Below, piece after piece: positions 1 to 7,732 of a stretch of 32,245 nucleotides of DNA. Source of the DNA: Carnobacterium maltaromaticum. Lineage in GTDB: Bacteria > Bacillota > Bacilli > Lactobacillales > Aerococcaceae. Made by a program: the position numbers and the translations under genes. The notes under the pieces were generated by a model, which was not told the DNA's origin, did not search any database, and saw only the letters and a program-made list of their open reading frames with translations. The stretch spans positions 1 to 32,245 of the forward strand of contig JUUF01000069.1 of NCBI GenBank assembly GCA_001058355.1, given 5' to 3'. How positions within the stretch are numbered: position 1 is the first letter of the stretch; each line of letters starts with the position of its first letter.

Positions 1-31
1 CACCAAAGAGTTTGTTTTTCACTTGCATCAT
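1..31 (-). CDS. 5' end of an unidentified gene leaving the window
   Basis: Only about ten codons are visible, reading MMQVKNKLFG from two adjacent ATG codons (29-31 and 26-28). A purine-rich AAGGGG lies a few bases upstream of the starts, and a possible promoter lies further upstream, which is why I take this as a real gene start. Ten residues are too few to assign a family. The gene would be transcribed away from nadE, whose terminator lies upstream of this gene's promoter. Confidence 0.45.
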   Translation of the reverse strand, partial: MMQVKNKLFG

Positions 32-61
32 AAATCCCCTTTTCTAATCCTTCTCTTTCTT

Positions 62-91
62 GTTTGAGTTATTCCCATCATCTACTCAAAC
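62..91 (-). repeat. Inverted repeat in the 5' leader of the left-edge gene
   Basis: GTTTGAGT (62-69) and ACTCAAAC (84-91) form perfect 8-base arms around 14 bases. The repeat lies between the candidate promoter (106-133) and the start codons near 31, so it would be in the transcript leader. It has no following T-run, so it is not a plain terminator. It could be an operator or a leader hairpin; which one cannot be told from sequence alone. Confidence 0.4.
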
Positions 92-105
92 TTCTCATAG
101 TTCTT

Positions 106-133
106 AAGATATCAGTTTTTATTAAAATGTCAA
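106..133 (-). promoter_or_regulatory. Candidate promoter for the left-edge gene
   Basis: On the minus strand a perfect -35 TTGACA (128-133) is followed after 16 bases by TATCTT (106-111), a four-of-six match to the -10 consensus. It lies between the nadE terminator and the partial gene at the left edge, the place where a promoter is expected. Confidence 0.4.
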
Positions 134-168
134 CGTTTTTCCATAGTCCTCACCCTGCTTTTTCCAAC

Positions 169-212
169 AAAAAAGCCATTCCTATCCGTTGCCTGATAGG
201 AATAGCCTTTTA
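169..212 (-). terminator. Rho-independent terminator of pncB-nadE
   Basis: A long stem (171-186 with 195-211, loop about 8 bases) of the type GGCTATTCCTATC/GATAGGAATGGC is followed on the minus strand by a run of T. It starts only a few bases after the nadE stop codon. A/T pairs flank both sides of the stem, so it may also act on the opposite strand. Confidence 0.85.
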
Positions 213-216
213 ACTT

Positions 217-1044
217 TTATTTCCAAAAATCATCGTAGATTGTAATTGGTAAGTGACGTTTATGTTCTGTCTTTTGGTACCAATTTTCAATTGTCTCAGC
301 TGCTTTTTCGTTGATGTCTTTTCCTTCGAGATAATCATCAATCTCTTCGTAAGTCACCCCAAGCGCTACTTCGTCTGGAAGTGATGGGCGGTCTTCTTCA
401 AGATCTGCCGTTGGAACTTTCAAGTATAGGTGTTCTGGAGCACCTAGTACTTGTAACATCGCACGGCCTTGACGTTTATTAAGACGCCATAATGGAGTGA
501 TATCTGCAGCCCCGTCCCCAAATTTCGTATAGAAACCGGTCACCGATTCTGCCGCATGGTCTGTCCCGATTACGGCACACCCCGTTTGGCCGGCAATCGC
601 ATATTGAGCGACCATTCGTTCCCGCGCCTTGATATTTCCTTTATTGAAGTCTGAAATTTCCATTCCTAAGGCTTCAATACTGCGTTCAGACGCATCTACC
701 GCATCCTTCACGTTTACTCGAAGCACATCCGTTGCCTTCATAAAAGCAATCGCGTCCATGGCATCTTGTTCATCTGCTTGCACACCGTAAGGAAGGCGCA
801 CCGCATAGAAACGATACACTTTTTGGTCTTGTTCTTCGTTTAATTCATCAATTGCCATTTGTGAGAGTTTCCCAGCAAGCGTCGAGTCTTGTCCGCCGCT
901 AATTCCAAGGACATACCCATTCAAAAAGGGATGTTTCACAAGATACGCCTTTAGGAAATCAACGGTTTTACGAATCTCTTCTTCCGGATTGATCGTTGGT
1001 TTGACACGAAGCGTTTCGATAATTTTTTGTTGTAATGGTCTCAT
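217..1044 (-). CDS. nadE: Ammonia-dependent NAD+ synthetase NadE
   Basis: This enzyme makes NAD+ from nicotinic acid adenine dinucleotide, ATP and ammonia in the cytoplasm, the last step of NAD synthesis and salvage. The protein has 275 residues, the usual length of the ammonia-dependent form; there is no N-terminal glutaminase domain. The PP-loop SGGQDS at residues 49-54 binds the ATP pyrophosphate, and conserved blocks such as IGTDHAAE and [10 protein letters not shown] follow. I start at ATG 1044 because AGAGGA lies just upstream; the longer open frame to 1119 only runs into the end of pncB. The gene begins 10 bases after the pncB stop, and its ribosome site overlaps that stop, so the two are cotranscribed and probably coupled. 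Confidence 0.96.
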   Translation of the reverse strand: MRPLQQKIIETLRVKPTINPEEEIRKTVDFLKAYLVKHPFLNGYVLGISGGQDSTLAGKLSQMAIDELNEEQDQKVYRFYAVRLPYGVQADEQDAMDAIAFMKATDVLRVNVKDAVDASERSIEALGMEISDFNKGNIKARERMVAQYAIAGQTGCAVIGTDHAAESVTGFYTKFGDGAADITPLWRLNKRQGRAMLQVLGAPEHLYLKVPTADLEEDRPSLPDEVALGVTYEEIDDYLEGKDINEKAAETIENWYQKTEHKRHLPITIYDDFWK

Positions 1045-1054
1045 AACGTTCCTC

Positions 1055-2545
1055 TTACTTTGCGTTTTCTTTGGCCAACTGTTCTGATTTAAGACGCACT
1101 TCTTCTCTGATTTCCGCAATACTTGCCAATTTTTGGTCGTATGTCTTTTGAGAGAGATCGACTGGATATTGCTCTGGGTTCAAGATACGTTTGTATTCGT
1201 CCCATAGCGCTTCGATTTGCTCGTTTTTGTACGCTTTAATCTCTTGAAGTTTTGGCAATTCATACACTAATTTTCCGTTATTGAAAATCGGTTGTAAAAT
1301 TGGACGCGCAGTAAAGTCTGTCACTGTTTTATTGATATAAGTGTAGACTGGATGGAACATAAAGAGTTCGTCTAATTGATCTGGACGTTCATCCCATAGC
1401 GCAATGTAGTCCCCTTCAGACTTGCCATCTGAGTTACGCGTAATACGCCATACTTGTTTTTTACCAGGTGTCGATACTTTTTCCGCATTGTTTGAAATCT
1501 TCATTGTATCCACCATTACGCCGTTTTCGTCTTCGATACTTACAAGTTTATACACACAGCCAAGCGCTGGTTGGTCATATGCTGTAATTAAACGAGTACC
1601 GATTCCCCAAACGTCGATTTTGGCACCTTGCATCTTCAAGTTGAGGATTGTTTTTTCATCAAGGTCACTTGACGCGTAAATTTTAGCTTTTGTAAATCCA
1701 GCTTCGTCTAATTGTTGACGAACTTTTTTCGACATATAAGCCATGTCACCACTGTCGATACGAACGCCTAAGAAATTAATCTTGTCGCCGAATTCTTTGG
1801 CTACACGGATGGCATTTGGAACACCAGATTTCAAGATATCATACGTATCCACTAAGAACACGCAGTCACGGTGACTCTCGGCATACGCTTTGAATGCTTC
1901 GTAGTCATCACGGTACGCTTGTACTAATGAGTGGGCATGTGTTCCAGAAACTGGAATGCCAAACATCTTGCCGGCACGAACGTTACTTGTTGCATCACAT
2001 CCACCGATGTACGCTGCACGTGTTCCCCAAATTGCCGCATCTAATTCTTGTGCACGACGAGTACCGAATTCAAGTACTGGATCATTTCCTGAAACCATAC
2101 GCACACGGCTCGCTTTTGTTGCAATCAGTGTTTGGAAGTTAACGATATTTAATAACGCTGTTTCGATCAATTGGCATTCAGCAAGCGTTCCTTCTACTTG
2201 CACGAGTGGTTCGTTTGCGAAAACGAGTTCCCCTTCTACTGCAGAGCGGATGCTTCCTTTGAATTCGAAGTTTTCTAAGTATGTTAAGAATTCTTCTGGA
2301 TAATGTCCAAGTCCACGTAAATAGTCAATATCCGTTTTGGAGAAACGTAATTGTTCAATGTAACGAACGATGCGTTCTAGTCCTGCAAAAATCGCATAGC
2401 CATTTTCAAATGGTAATTTTCTGAAATAGGCTTCGAAAATCGCTTTTTTCTCAGACACGCCTGTTTCCCAATACGTTTTCATCATGTTAATTTGGTATAG
2501 GTCTGTATGTAGTGTTAAACTATCATCTTTATAAATTGAGTTCAT
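1055..2545 (-). CDS. pncB: Nicotinate phosphoribosyltransferase PncB
   Basis: PncB converts nicotinate and PRPP, with ATP hydrolysis, to nicotinate mononucleotide, the entry step of the Preiss-Handler NAD salvage route. The 496-residue protein has the bacterial NAPRTase pattern: DLYQINMM near residue 15, the phosphate-binding GTRRAQ at 161-166, SGTHAHS at 200-206 and the GVRIDSGD block in the C-terminal half. The long form (about 490 residues) is typical of Firmicutes. The ATG at 2545 has AGGGG about 9 bases upstream. It is the first gene of a pncB-nadE operon, so the cell joins nicotinate uptake with the final amidation. No de novo NAD gene is visible in the window. Confidence 0.96.
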   Translation of the reverse strand: MNSIYKDDSLTLHTDLYQINMMKTYWETGVSEKKAIFEAYFRKLPFENGYAIFAGLERIVRYIEQLRFSKTDIDYLRGLGHYPEEFLTYLENFEFKGSIRSAVEGELVFANEPLVQVEGTLAECQLIETALLNIVNFQTLIATKASRVRMVSGNDPVLEFGTRRAQELDAAIWGTRAAYIGGCDATSNVRAGKMFGIPVSGTHAHSLVQAYRDDYEAFKAYAESHRDCVFLVDTYDILKSGVPNAIRVAKEFGDKINFLGVRIDSGDMAYMSKKVRQQLDEAGFTKAKIYASSDLDEKTILNLKMQGAKIDVWGIGTRLITAYDQPALGCVYKLVSIEDENGVMVDTMKISNNAEKVSTPGKKQVWRITRNSDGKSEGDYIALWDERPDQLDELFMFHPVYTYINKTVTDFTARPILQPIFNNGKLVYELPKLQEIKAYKNEQIEALWDEYKRILNPEQYPVDLSQKTYDQKLASIAEIREEVRLKSEQLAKENAK

Positions 2546-2640
2546 CTGTCGATACCCCTTTTTTATTGTAGTTACCTCTTTATTTTACAACAGTTCTAGG
2601 GCAATGTACATGCATGGAGACTCGGGAGCTCGTGAAAATG

Positions 2641-2672
2641 CAAAAAAGGACAAGCTTTTTCAGCTTGCCCCT
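2641..2672 (-). terminator. Terminator of rhaD
   Basis: On the minus strand GGGCAAGCT pairs with AGCTTGTCC (one G-T pair) around a short GAAAA loop, followed by TTTTTT. It lies about 17 bases after the rhaD stop and separates rhaD from pncB. Confidence 0.85.
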
Positions 2673-2688
2673 TGTCGTTTCTGTTTGA

Positions 2689-3510
2689 TTAAACGTCTAA
2701 GAATCCTTCGTGCGGAGTCATATGGAAGTATTCCGCAATTTCTTGTAATTGCACATCTGTAATTTCTTGTAGGATTTTTCCGCCTTGAGCCCCTACTTGA
2801 GAGTAAATCATCGCAGCTTTCTCAATCACTTCGATTAAACCATATGTTTCATCCAAAGTGTCGCCTGATGCAAATAATCCATGATGCGGCCAAATCACAG
2901 CTCTAAATTCAGCCATTTTCGCAGCCGTTGCTTCCCCAATGGCGTTTGTTCCAGGTGTCATATAAGGAATCACACCAATCCCTTCTGGGAATACCACAAT
3001 CGATTCAGCTTGCATTTTCCAAAGAAGTCTTGATAAATGACGTTCATCTAATGGTTGTGTGAAGCTTAAGGCGATAAGGTTTGTTGGGTGGCAATGGAAG
3101 ACCACTTTATGATTTGGATTCACTTTGAGTCGTTCGATGTGGCTCATTAAGTGGCTCGCGAATTCTGAGGTTGGTTTCCCACCATCTTCGAATCCCCATA
3201 ATAATTCTGCTTTTTGTCCGTCTTCTGAAATACGAACCAAGCCTAAATCAAGAAGCGGTTGGTTGGTCACGTTTCTGAAGTAACGGCCTGTACCGGTTAC
3301 TAAGTAATAGTAGCCCGCAAGCGTGGAAGCGTCGAACCCTAAGTCAAGGACACGTTTCACTTCCTTCACATCTTCATACGCTTCTACTTCACTCGCTTCT
3401 AAACGTACGGATACGTTCCCGCCATTACGTTCATCCCAGTAACGTAAGTACGATTCTTTTGTTAGTTCACATATTTTTTTTACCGCTGGTGATTCAATAA
3501 ATTTTGTCAT
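2689..3510 (-). CDS. rhaD: Rhamnulose-1-phosphate aldolase RhaD
   Basis: This is a class II zinc aldolase that splits L-rhamnulose 1-phosphate into dihydroxyacetone phosphate and L-lactaldehyde. The 273 residues match the family length. Visible landmarks are WDERNGGN (25-32, phosphate binding), TGTGRYFRN (72-80), the catalytic Glu of PTSE (Glu116), the zinc ligands His139 and His141 in HCHPTN, and a third His in WPHHGLF (His210). All key residues are present, so it should be active. The ATG at 3510 has GGGAGA 9 bases upstream. It has its own promoter and terminator, and no rhamnose isomerase, kinase, mutarotase or transporter gene is adjacent. It may act on another ketose 1-phosphate, or its partners may lie elsewhere. 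Confidence 0.93.
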   Translation of the reverse strand: MTKFIESPAVKKICELTKESYLRYWDERNGGNVSVRLEASEVEAYEDVKEVKRVLDLGFDASTLAGYYYLVTGTGRYFRNVTNQPLLDLGLVRISEDGQKAELLWGFEDGGKPTSEFASHLMSHIERLKVNPNHKVVFHCHPTNLIALSFTQPLDERHLSRLLWKMQAESIVVFPEGIGVIPYMTPGTNAIGEATAAKMAEFRAVIWPHHGLFASGDTLDETYGLIEVIEKAAMIYSQVGAQGGKILQEITDVQLQEIAEYFHMTPHEGFLDV

Positions 3511-3569
3511 TTTTCAGTTCTCCCTTAATTTCTTTGTGATAACACTTGTTCTTCGTATGCTTTGACTTC

Positions 3570-3578
3570 ATTATACCA
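3570..3578 (-). promoter_or_regulatory. Extended -10 promoter of rhaD
   Basis: The minus strand reads TGGTATAAT, a perfect -10 hexamer with the TGN extension, 60 bases before the rhaD ATG. No good -35 is present (TGTTCC at 16 bases is weak), which agrees with an extended -10 promoter that may need an activator. Confidence 0.6.
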
Positions 3579-3601
3579 TGCAAGTCCGACTGGAACACCA
3601 T

Positions 3602-3618
3602 TTATTTCGCAGAAATAA
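3602..3618. repeat. Palindrome upstream of rhaD (proximal)
   Basis: TTATTTC-GCA-GAAATAA is a perfect 7-base inverted repeat. Its centre is about 47 bases upstream of the expected rhaD transcription start, where an activator next to a weak -35 would bind. No regulator family can be assigned from the sequence. Confidence 0.45.
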
Positions 3619-3630
3619 TTCCAAACATAG

Positions 3631-3653
3631 TGTGATATTCATTTCATATCACA
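3631..3653. repeat. Palindrome upstream of rhaD (distal)
   Basis: TGTGATAT-N7-ATATCACA is a perfect 8-base inverted repeat between the esterase terminator and the rhaD promoter, centred about 79 bases upstream of the likely start point. The outer TGTGA/TCACA halves are too far apart for a normal CRP-type site. It is a candidate operator of unknown regulator. Confidence 0.45.
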
Positions 3654-3682
3654 AAAAAACAATGCTCCGTCGAGCATTGCTT
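3653..3682 (-). terminator. Terminator of the esterase gene
   Basis: On the minus strand CAATGCTC (3672-3679) pairs with GAGCATTG (3660-3667) around a GACG loop, followed by seven T. It begins about 4 bases after the esterase stop. Confidence 0.88.
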
Positions 3683-3685
3683 TCC

Positions 3686-4666
3686 TTATTTTTTCAACTC
3701 TTCAATTAATTCTTGAATATCTTTTCTTGCTTCTTTAATCGGAAGTCCTACATAAACATGATTCATCTTTTCACGTTCAATATATCGATGTTCGATTCCT
3801 TCTTTAAGAAGCTTTTCATGTAACAATCGATTATCTGGATAAAGGATATCATGCGTCCCAATATAAATACTGATTCTTCCTAGTCCAGACAAGTCTCCAA
3901 ATAGCGGACTTACTAGCGGTTGCTTCAAGTCGTCTCCTGCCCACAACTTTGCCACTTCATGAATCCCACTCTGTTTAAGGATTGGGTCAAATGGTTCATA
4001 CAAGGCGATTTCAGGATTATCCGTTGCAATATCGACCCAAGGAGAAAACAGAACGAGTTCCTTTGGCTGTGGTAAAGAAAGTTCTTTTAAGTAAATAGCA
4101 AATCCTAAGGAGAGCCCTCCTCCTGCAGAATCCCCCATGAAAATAATAGAATTCGGATTTGTATGTTCTTCTAAAAGTCCACGATATAACTTTTCTAACT
4201 TTTCATACGTCTCACGGTATTGGTGCTTTGGAGCCTTTGGATAAATTGGAAACACCACTTTTGCATCTATCGCCTGTGCTATTTTATGCACCATGTTAAA
4301 ATGCATCATAGACGGTTGCAGAACATATGCTCCACCATGTAAAAATAGAATTACTTTTTGGTTAGCATCTTTGTTGTCATTCCACACAAACACTTGCATG
4401 CCATCTACATCTTTTTCTTGGACATCTACTTTAATGTATTTCTTTGGATTTGTGATAGGAACGTCATTCCCCTTGGCCAATTTATTTAATTCTTGCTCAA
4501 ATTTTTCTGGATTATCTTTTGAATATATCAGTGGTTTGACAAATAGAAAGAGTAATCGTTCCATTAGATAACTTAAAAAAGAACGCTTTTCAACTTTTCT
4601 CACATAAAGAATTCCACAATAGATTATCACAGCACCTATAACAATCCCTATTAAAAATCCACTCAT
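3686..4666 (-). CDS. Membrane-anchored alpha/beta hydrolase (HSL-type esterase)
   Basis: It probably hydrolyses short-chain acyl esters; the substrate is unknown. From ATG 4666 the protein has 326 residues. Residues 3-22 are a hydrophobic segment that should anchor it in the membrane. The catalytic fold follows: oxyanion-hole HGG (110-112), nucleophile GDSAGG with Ser180, acid in THDIL (Asp273) and base in MNHVY (His303), the layout of the hormone-sensitive-lipase family. I prefer ATG 4666 to ATG 4684 because GAAGG lies 7 bases before it, whereas the upstream ATG directly follows the T-run of the preceding terminator. A terminator stands on each side, so the gene is probably expressed alone. 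It could equally be called a carboxylesterase or acetyl esterase. Confidence 0.85.
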   Translation of the reverse strand: MSGFLIGIVIGAVIIYCGILYVRKVEKRSFLSYLMERLLFLFVKPLIYSKDNPEKFEQELNKLAKGNDVPITNPKKYIKVDVQEKDVDGMQVFVWNDNKDANQKVILFLHGGAYVLQPSMMHFNMVHKIAQAIDAKVVFPIYPKAPKHQYRETYEKLEKLYRGLLEEHTNPNSIIFMGDSAGGGLSLGFAIYLKELSLPQPKELVLFSPWVDIATDNPEIALYEPFDPILKQSGIHEVAKLWAGDDLKQPLVSPLFGDLSGLGRISIYIGTHDILYPDNRLLHEKLLKEGIEHRYIEREKMNHVYVGLPIKEARKDIQELIEELKK

Positions 4667-4686
4667 CTTGATACCTTCTTTCATAC

Positions 4687-4712
4687 AAAAAAGGAGCTAA
4701 AATGCTCCTTTT
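4687..4712 (-). terminator. Terminator of the lipoprotein gene
   Basis: AAAAGGAGC (minus strand) pairs with GCTCCTTTT around a six-base loop and runs into TTTTTT. Its end is only about 20 bases from the esterase start. The stem is A/T-flanked on both sides. It lies about 70 bases after the lipoprotein stop codon. Confidence 0.8.
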
Positions 4713-4782
4713 CATTATAACTTTATTGATTAATATAAGCTAGCAGACCCTCAAAAAAATCTTTTTCAGGTAATTATCTACT

Positions 4783-5778
4783 TTATTCAAATTTTACTTT
4801 ATTAGCTTCGTTTGCTGGCTTCATATCGATTTGTAGAAGGTTCACTAAATTCTTATCATCGATGGTTGCATTGCCTTTGTCATCGACCTTAATCGCTAAA
4901 TAGTGATTGTTTCTATCGTAATAATCCATTCCTTCTAAGTTGACATAGCCATCTCCTCTAAACCCAACGGCAGCTAAACGGTAAATGAATTTATATAAGA
5001 GCGCTTTTGTGAAGTCTGTTTGTCCGACCTTTTGCGCTTCTTCAACCATTCCATCGAAGAAAGCTTTGTTATTTGTTTGATAACTTGCTTGCACTTCATA
5101 TTGGTATAAGTCAACACGTGGTGCTTTTAATTTTAAGTACACAGTATCGCCTTCGACTTTGTAATCTTCTAACGTATACGCTGCTGCTCTTCCTAGGGCA
5201 TTCGTATTTACCTTTAAGTATATTGGGCCGTAGACTTTAATTGGATACTTCACTCCTTGATACTCCACTTCTCCGTCATTAGTAAATGTTGGGCGTGCTT
5301 CCTTCAAGTAGTTCACCATGTAATCATTCCAAATATGAGTATAGAGTTCTTCTTGGCTTGAAGTCCCTGTTGCTTTTAGAAGCACGTCAAAGTTTTCTTG
5401 ATTTACAAATACTGCATCAACAAGTTTTAAAGCTTCTAGAACTTTTGTATCAGTGATACTCTTTTTCTTCTCATTCAAGGCCTCAACTGCTTTTTTGACA
5501 CCATCCAATTTGTGGGTAATTGTTTTACCACTATTCGATTCAACTAAAGTTTGTTCGTATTTCGTCATTGGTGCGACCTTTGCATTCCAGTCAAATGAAG
5601 CTGCTGGACTATTAGCATCCGTTTTTGTATTAGAAGCTACCTGTGTTGTTACTTCACTTGTTGCTTCTGTTGTTTCCTTTGCTGCTTCTGATGTTGATTT
5701 AGACTGAGAACATCCCGATACTACTAGTGATAGAACAGCCACACTCCCTGCTAAAAATCGTTTCGTTCCTTTTTTCAT
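4783..5778 (-). CDS. Lipoprotein of unknown function
   Basis: I do not recognise the family. The 331-residue precursor starts with a type II signal peptide: basic MKKGTKR, a hydrophobic stretch and the lipobox VVSGC with Cys23 as the lipidated residue, so it should sit on the outer face of the cell membrane. Residues 24-60 are rich in Thr, Ser, Ala and Glu, a flexible spacer. The remaining 270 residues are soluble, without a metal-binding or catalytic motif I can name; the C-terminal half contains aromatic-rich YDRNNHYLAIKVDDKG-like segments that suggest beta structure. An extended -10 promoter lies upstream and terminators bound it on both sides, so it is a single-gene unit. It might be a streptococcal or enterococcal type surface lipoprotein, but a function would be a guess. 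Confidence 0.8.
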   Translation of the reverse strand: MKKGTKRFLAGSVAVLSLVVSGCSQSKSTSEAAKETTEATSEVTTQVASNTKTDANSPAASFDWNAKVAPMTKYEQTLVESNSGKTITHKLDGVKKAVEALNEKKKSITDTKVLEALKLVDAVFVNQENFDVLLKATGTSSQEELYTHIWNDYMVNYLKEARPTFTNDGEVEYQGVKYPIKVYGPIYLKVNTNALGRAAAYTLEDYKVEGDTVYLKLKAPRVDLYQYEVQASYQTNNKAFFDGMVEEAQKVGQTDFTKALLYKFIYRLAAVGFRGDGYVNLEGMDYYDRNNHYLAIKVDDKGNATIDDKNLVNLLQIDMKPANEANKVKFE

Positions 5779-5830
5779 AAATGACTCCTCTCAACTCTTA
5801 TAAAGAATATTTTCACGATAACTTGAAATC

Positions 5831-5857
5831 ATTATACCATAATCTTTTGACCTTCAA
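5831..5857 (-). promoter_or_regulatory. Promoter of the lipoprotein gene
   Basis: The minus strand carries TGGTATAAT (5831-5839), a perfect extended -10. The best upstream hexamer is TTGAAG (5852-5857), with a short 15-base spacer. The lipoprotein start is about 50 bases downstream. Confidence 0.6.
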
Positions 5858-5890
5858 AACAATTTTTCGAACATTCTAATGATAGCAAGG

Positions 5891-5922
5891 AAAAAAGCAC
5901 CCTCACTATCGTGAGAGTGCTT
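5891..5922 (-). terminator. Terminator of the phosphoglucomutase gene
   Basis: An 11-base stem AGCACTCTCAC/GTGAGGGTGCT (one G-T pair) with a GATA loop is followed by TTTTTT on the minus strand, 10 bases after the stop codon. Confidence 0.9.
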
Positions 5923-5932
5923 GCTTCATTGA

Positions 5933-7645
5933 TTATTGTAATTTTTCTAAGTCGGCTTGTAAGGCAGCTACTTTTTCTTTTGCAGCTTCTTCGCTATCTG
6001 CTTTAGCACCGATGTAGAACTTAATTTTTGGTTCTGTACCACTTGGGCGAACCGCAATCCAAGATCCATCTTCTAAAATATATTTCAATACGTTAGAAGT
6101 TGGAAGTCCGATTTCAGAAACGACACCATTCGCATCTTTTTGCTCATTCACTGCGAAGTCTTGCGCTAACGCTACTTTCAATCCTCCAAAACTTGTTGGA
6201 ACTGAAGAGCGTAAGCCATCTAATAAAGCTTTAATCTTTTGTGGACCTTCTAAACCAGCTACTGTTACAGAAATTGTTTTCTCTAAGAAGTACCCGTGTT
6301 TTGCGTATAACGCTTGAAGACCATCGTATAAAGTCTTACCTTCGTTCTTGAAGCGTGCGGCTACTTCTGTGAGTAATAACACTGCTTGTACGGCATCTTT
6401 ATCACGGACGAATGATTTCACAAGGTAGCCATAACTTTCTTCGAAACCGAACATGAATGTATGGTCTCCTGTTTCTTCGTCATGTTGGATTTGTTCTGCG
6501 ATGAATTTGAATCCTGTTAATACATTCATCATTTCAGCGCCATAACTCTTAGCAACTGCTGTTGGAAGTTCGCTACTTACGATTGATTTCACGACAAGCG
6601 CATTACTTGGAAGAGTTCCTGCTTGTTGGTGAGCGTATAATAAGTAATCAACTAAGATAGCCGCGATTTGGTTTCCTGTAATCACTTGGTAGCTTCCATC
6701 TGGCAAGCGTACGGCTGCACCCATACGGTCTGCATCCGGGTCAGTCGCTAATAATACATCAGCACCCACTTTTTTCCCTAATTCTACTGCATATTCAAAT
6801 GCGCCCGCTTCTTCAGGGTTTGGAGATTTAACTGTTGAGAAATCTCCATCTGGCTTTGCTTGTTCTTCAACAACGTGCAAGCCTTTGAAGTTTGCTTGTT
6901 CTAATGCTTTTTCAACAAGCATTAAACCTGTACCGTGTAACGGTGTATAAACCACTGATAATCCTTCCACATCGCTAAGAAGTTTTGGATTTACAGAGAC
7001 TGTTTTGATTTCTTTCAAGTACGCATCATCGACGTCTTTTCCGATAATCGTTACAAGTCCTGATGCTTCTAATGCTTCATCATCTAACACTTTAAGTTCA
7101 AGCGGATTAGCCACTTGGCGCACATATGCTGTTAGAGCATCCGCATCTTTTGGAGGCATTTGACCGCCGTCTTCACCATATACTTTATATCCGTTGTAAG
7201 CTGCTGGGTTATGACTAGCTGTAATCATAATTCCGGCAAATGTATGCAAATGACGTACTGCAAATGATAATTCCGGTGTTGGACGTAAGCTTTCAAATAC
7301 ATATGACTTAATTCCGTGAGTTGCTAAAGTACGTGCAGACTCCATTGCGAATTCTGGTGAAAAATGACGTGAATCGTAAGCAATCGCTACCCCACGTTTT
7401 TTCGCTTCTTCCCCGTAACTTTCAATTAAGCGTGATAATCCTTCTGTTGCCTGACGCACTGTGTAAGTGTTCATGCGATTAATCCCAGGTCCTACAATTC
7501 CACGCATTCCAGCAGTACCAAACTCTAATGGTGTATAGAAGGCTTCCTCTTTTTGTGTGTCATCCATTGATTGTAATTGCACTTTTAATCCTTCTTCAAG
7601 TGCCTCAAAAGATTCCCATAATTTTGCTGTTTCTTTCCAACTCAT
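5933..7645 (-). CDS. pgcA: Alpha-phosphoglucomutase (phosphohexomutase family)
   Basis: It interconverts glucose 6-phosphate and glucose 1-phosphate, feeding UDP-glucose, glycolipid and capsule or teichoic acid synthesis. All four phosphohexomutase signatures are present in the 570-residue protein: the phosphoserine loop TASHNP with Ser144, the magnesium site DPDADR (302-307), the sugar loop GFEES (400-404) and the phosphate loop RPSGTEPK (533-540). Length and motifs match the Firmicutes PgcA type. I choose ATG 7645 (MSWKET), 9 bases after AGGAGA; ATG 7651 is the alternative with a too-short gap. The still longer open frame to 7720 is excluded because its first codon is the -35 box. It has its own promoter and terminator. 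Phosphomannomutase activity is a possible side reaction. Confidence 0.93.
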   Translation of the reverse strand: MSWKETAKLWESFEALEEGLKVQLQSMDDTQKEEAFYTPLEFGTAGMRGIVGPGINRMNTYTVRQATEGLSRLIESYGEEAKKRGVAIAYDSRHFSPEFAMESARTLATHGIKSYVFESLRPTPELSFAVRHLHTFAGIMITASHNPAAYNGYKVYGEDGGQMPPKDADALTAYVRQVANPLELKVLDDEALEASGLVTIIGKDVDDAYLKEIKTVSVNPKLLSDVEGLSVVYTPLHGTGLMLVEKALEQANFKGLHVVEEQAKPDGDFSTVKSPNPEEAGAFEYAVELGKKVGADVLLATDPDADRMGAAVRLPDGSYQVITGNQIAAILVDYLLYAHQQAGTLPSNALVVKSIVSSELPTAVAKSYGAEMMNVLTGFKFIAEQIQHDEETGDHTFMFGFEESYGYLVKSFVRDKDAVQAVLLLTEVAARFKNEGKTLYDGLQALYAKHGYFLEKTISVTVAGLEGPQKIKALLDGLRSSVPTSFGGLKVALAQDFAVNEQKDANGVVSEIGLPTSNVLKYILEDGSWIAVRPSGTEPKIKFYIGAKADSEEAAKEKVAALQADLEKLQ

Positions 7646-7691
7646 TTGCATTCGTCTCCTTCTACTGAGTAATAATATTTTACGTTCTTTT

Positions 7692-7720
7692 ATTATCCCC
7701 GATTTTCCGAATAGTTTCAA
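7692..7720 (-). promoter_or_regulatory. Promoter of pgcA
   Basis: TTGAAA (7715-7720) and GATAAT (7692-7697) on the minus strand are separated by exactly 17 bases, a good housekeeping sigma-A promoter about 47 bases before the start codon. The -35 lies only 12 bases after the stop of the upstream regulator gene, with no terminator between, so readthrough from that gene is also possible. Confidence 0.7.
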
Positions 7721-7732
7721 CCTCTTTGTGAA

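Noticed and set aside
3631-3653. CRP-type binding site
   Set aside because: The TGTGA and TCACA halves are 13 bases apart, not the 6 of a CRP site, and Lactobacillales control catabolism by CcpA instead.
7646-7720. Longer N-terminus for phosphoglucomutase
   Set aside because: The extension would begin within the -35 box and translate the promoter and ribosome site; homologues start at about MSW.
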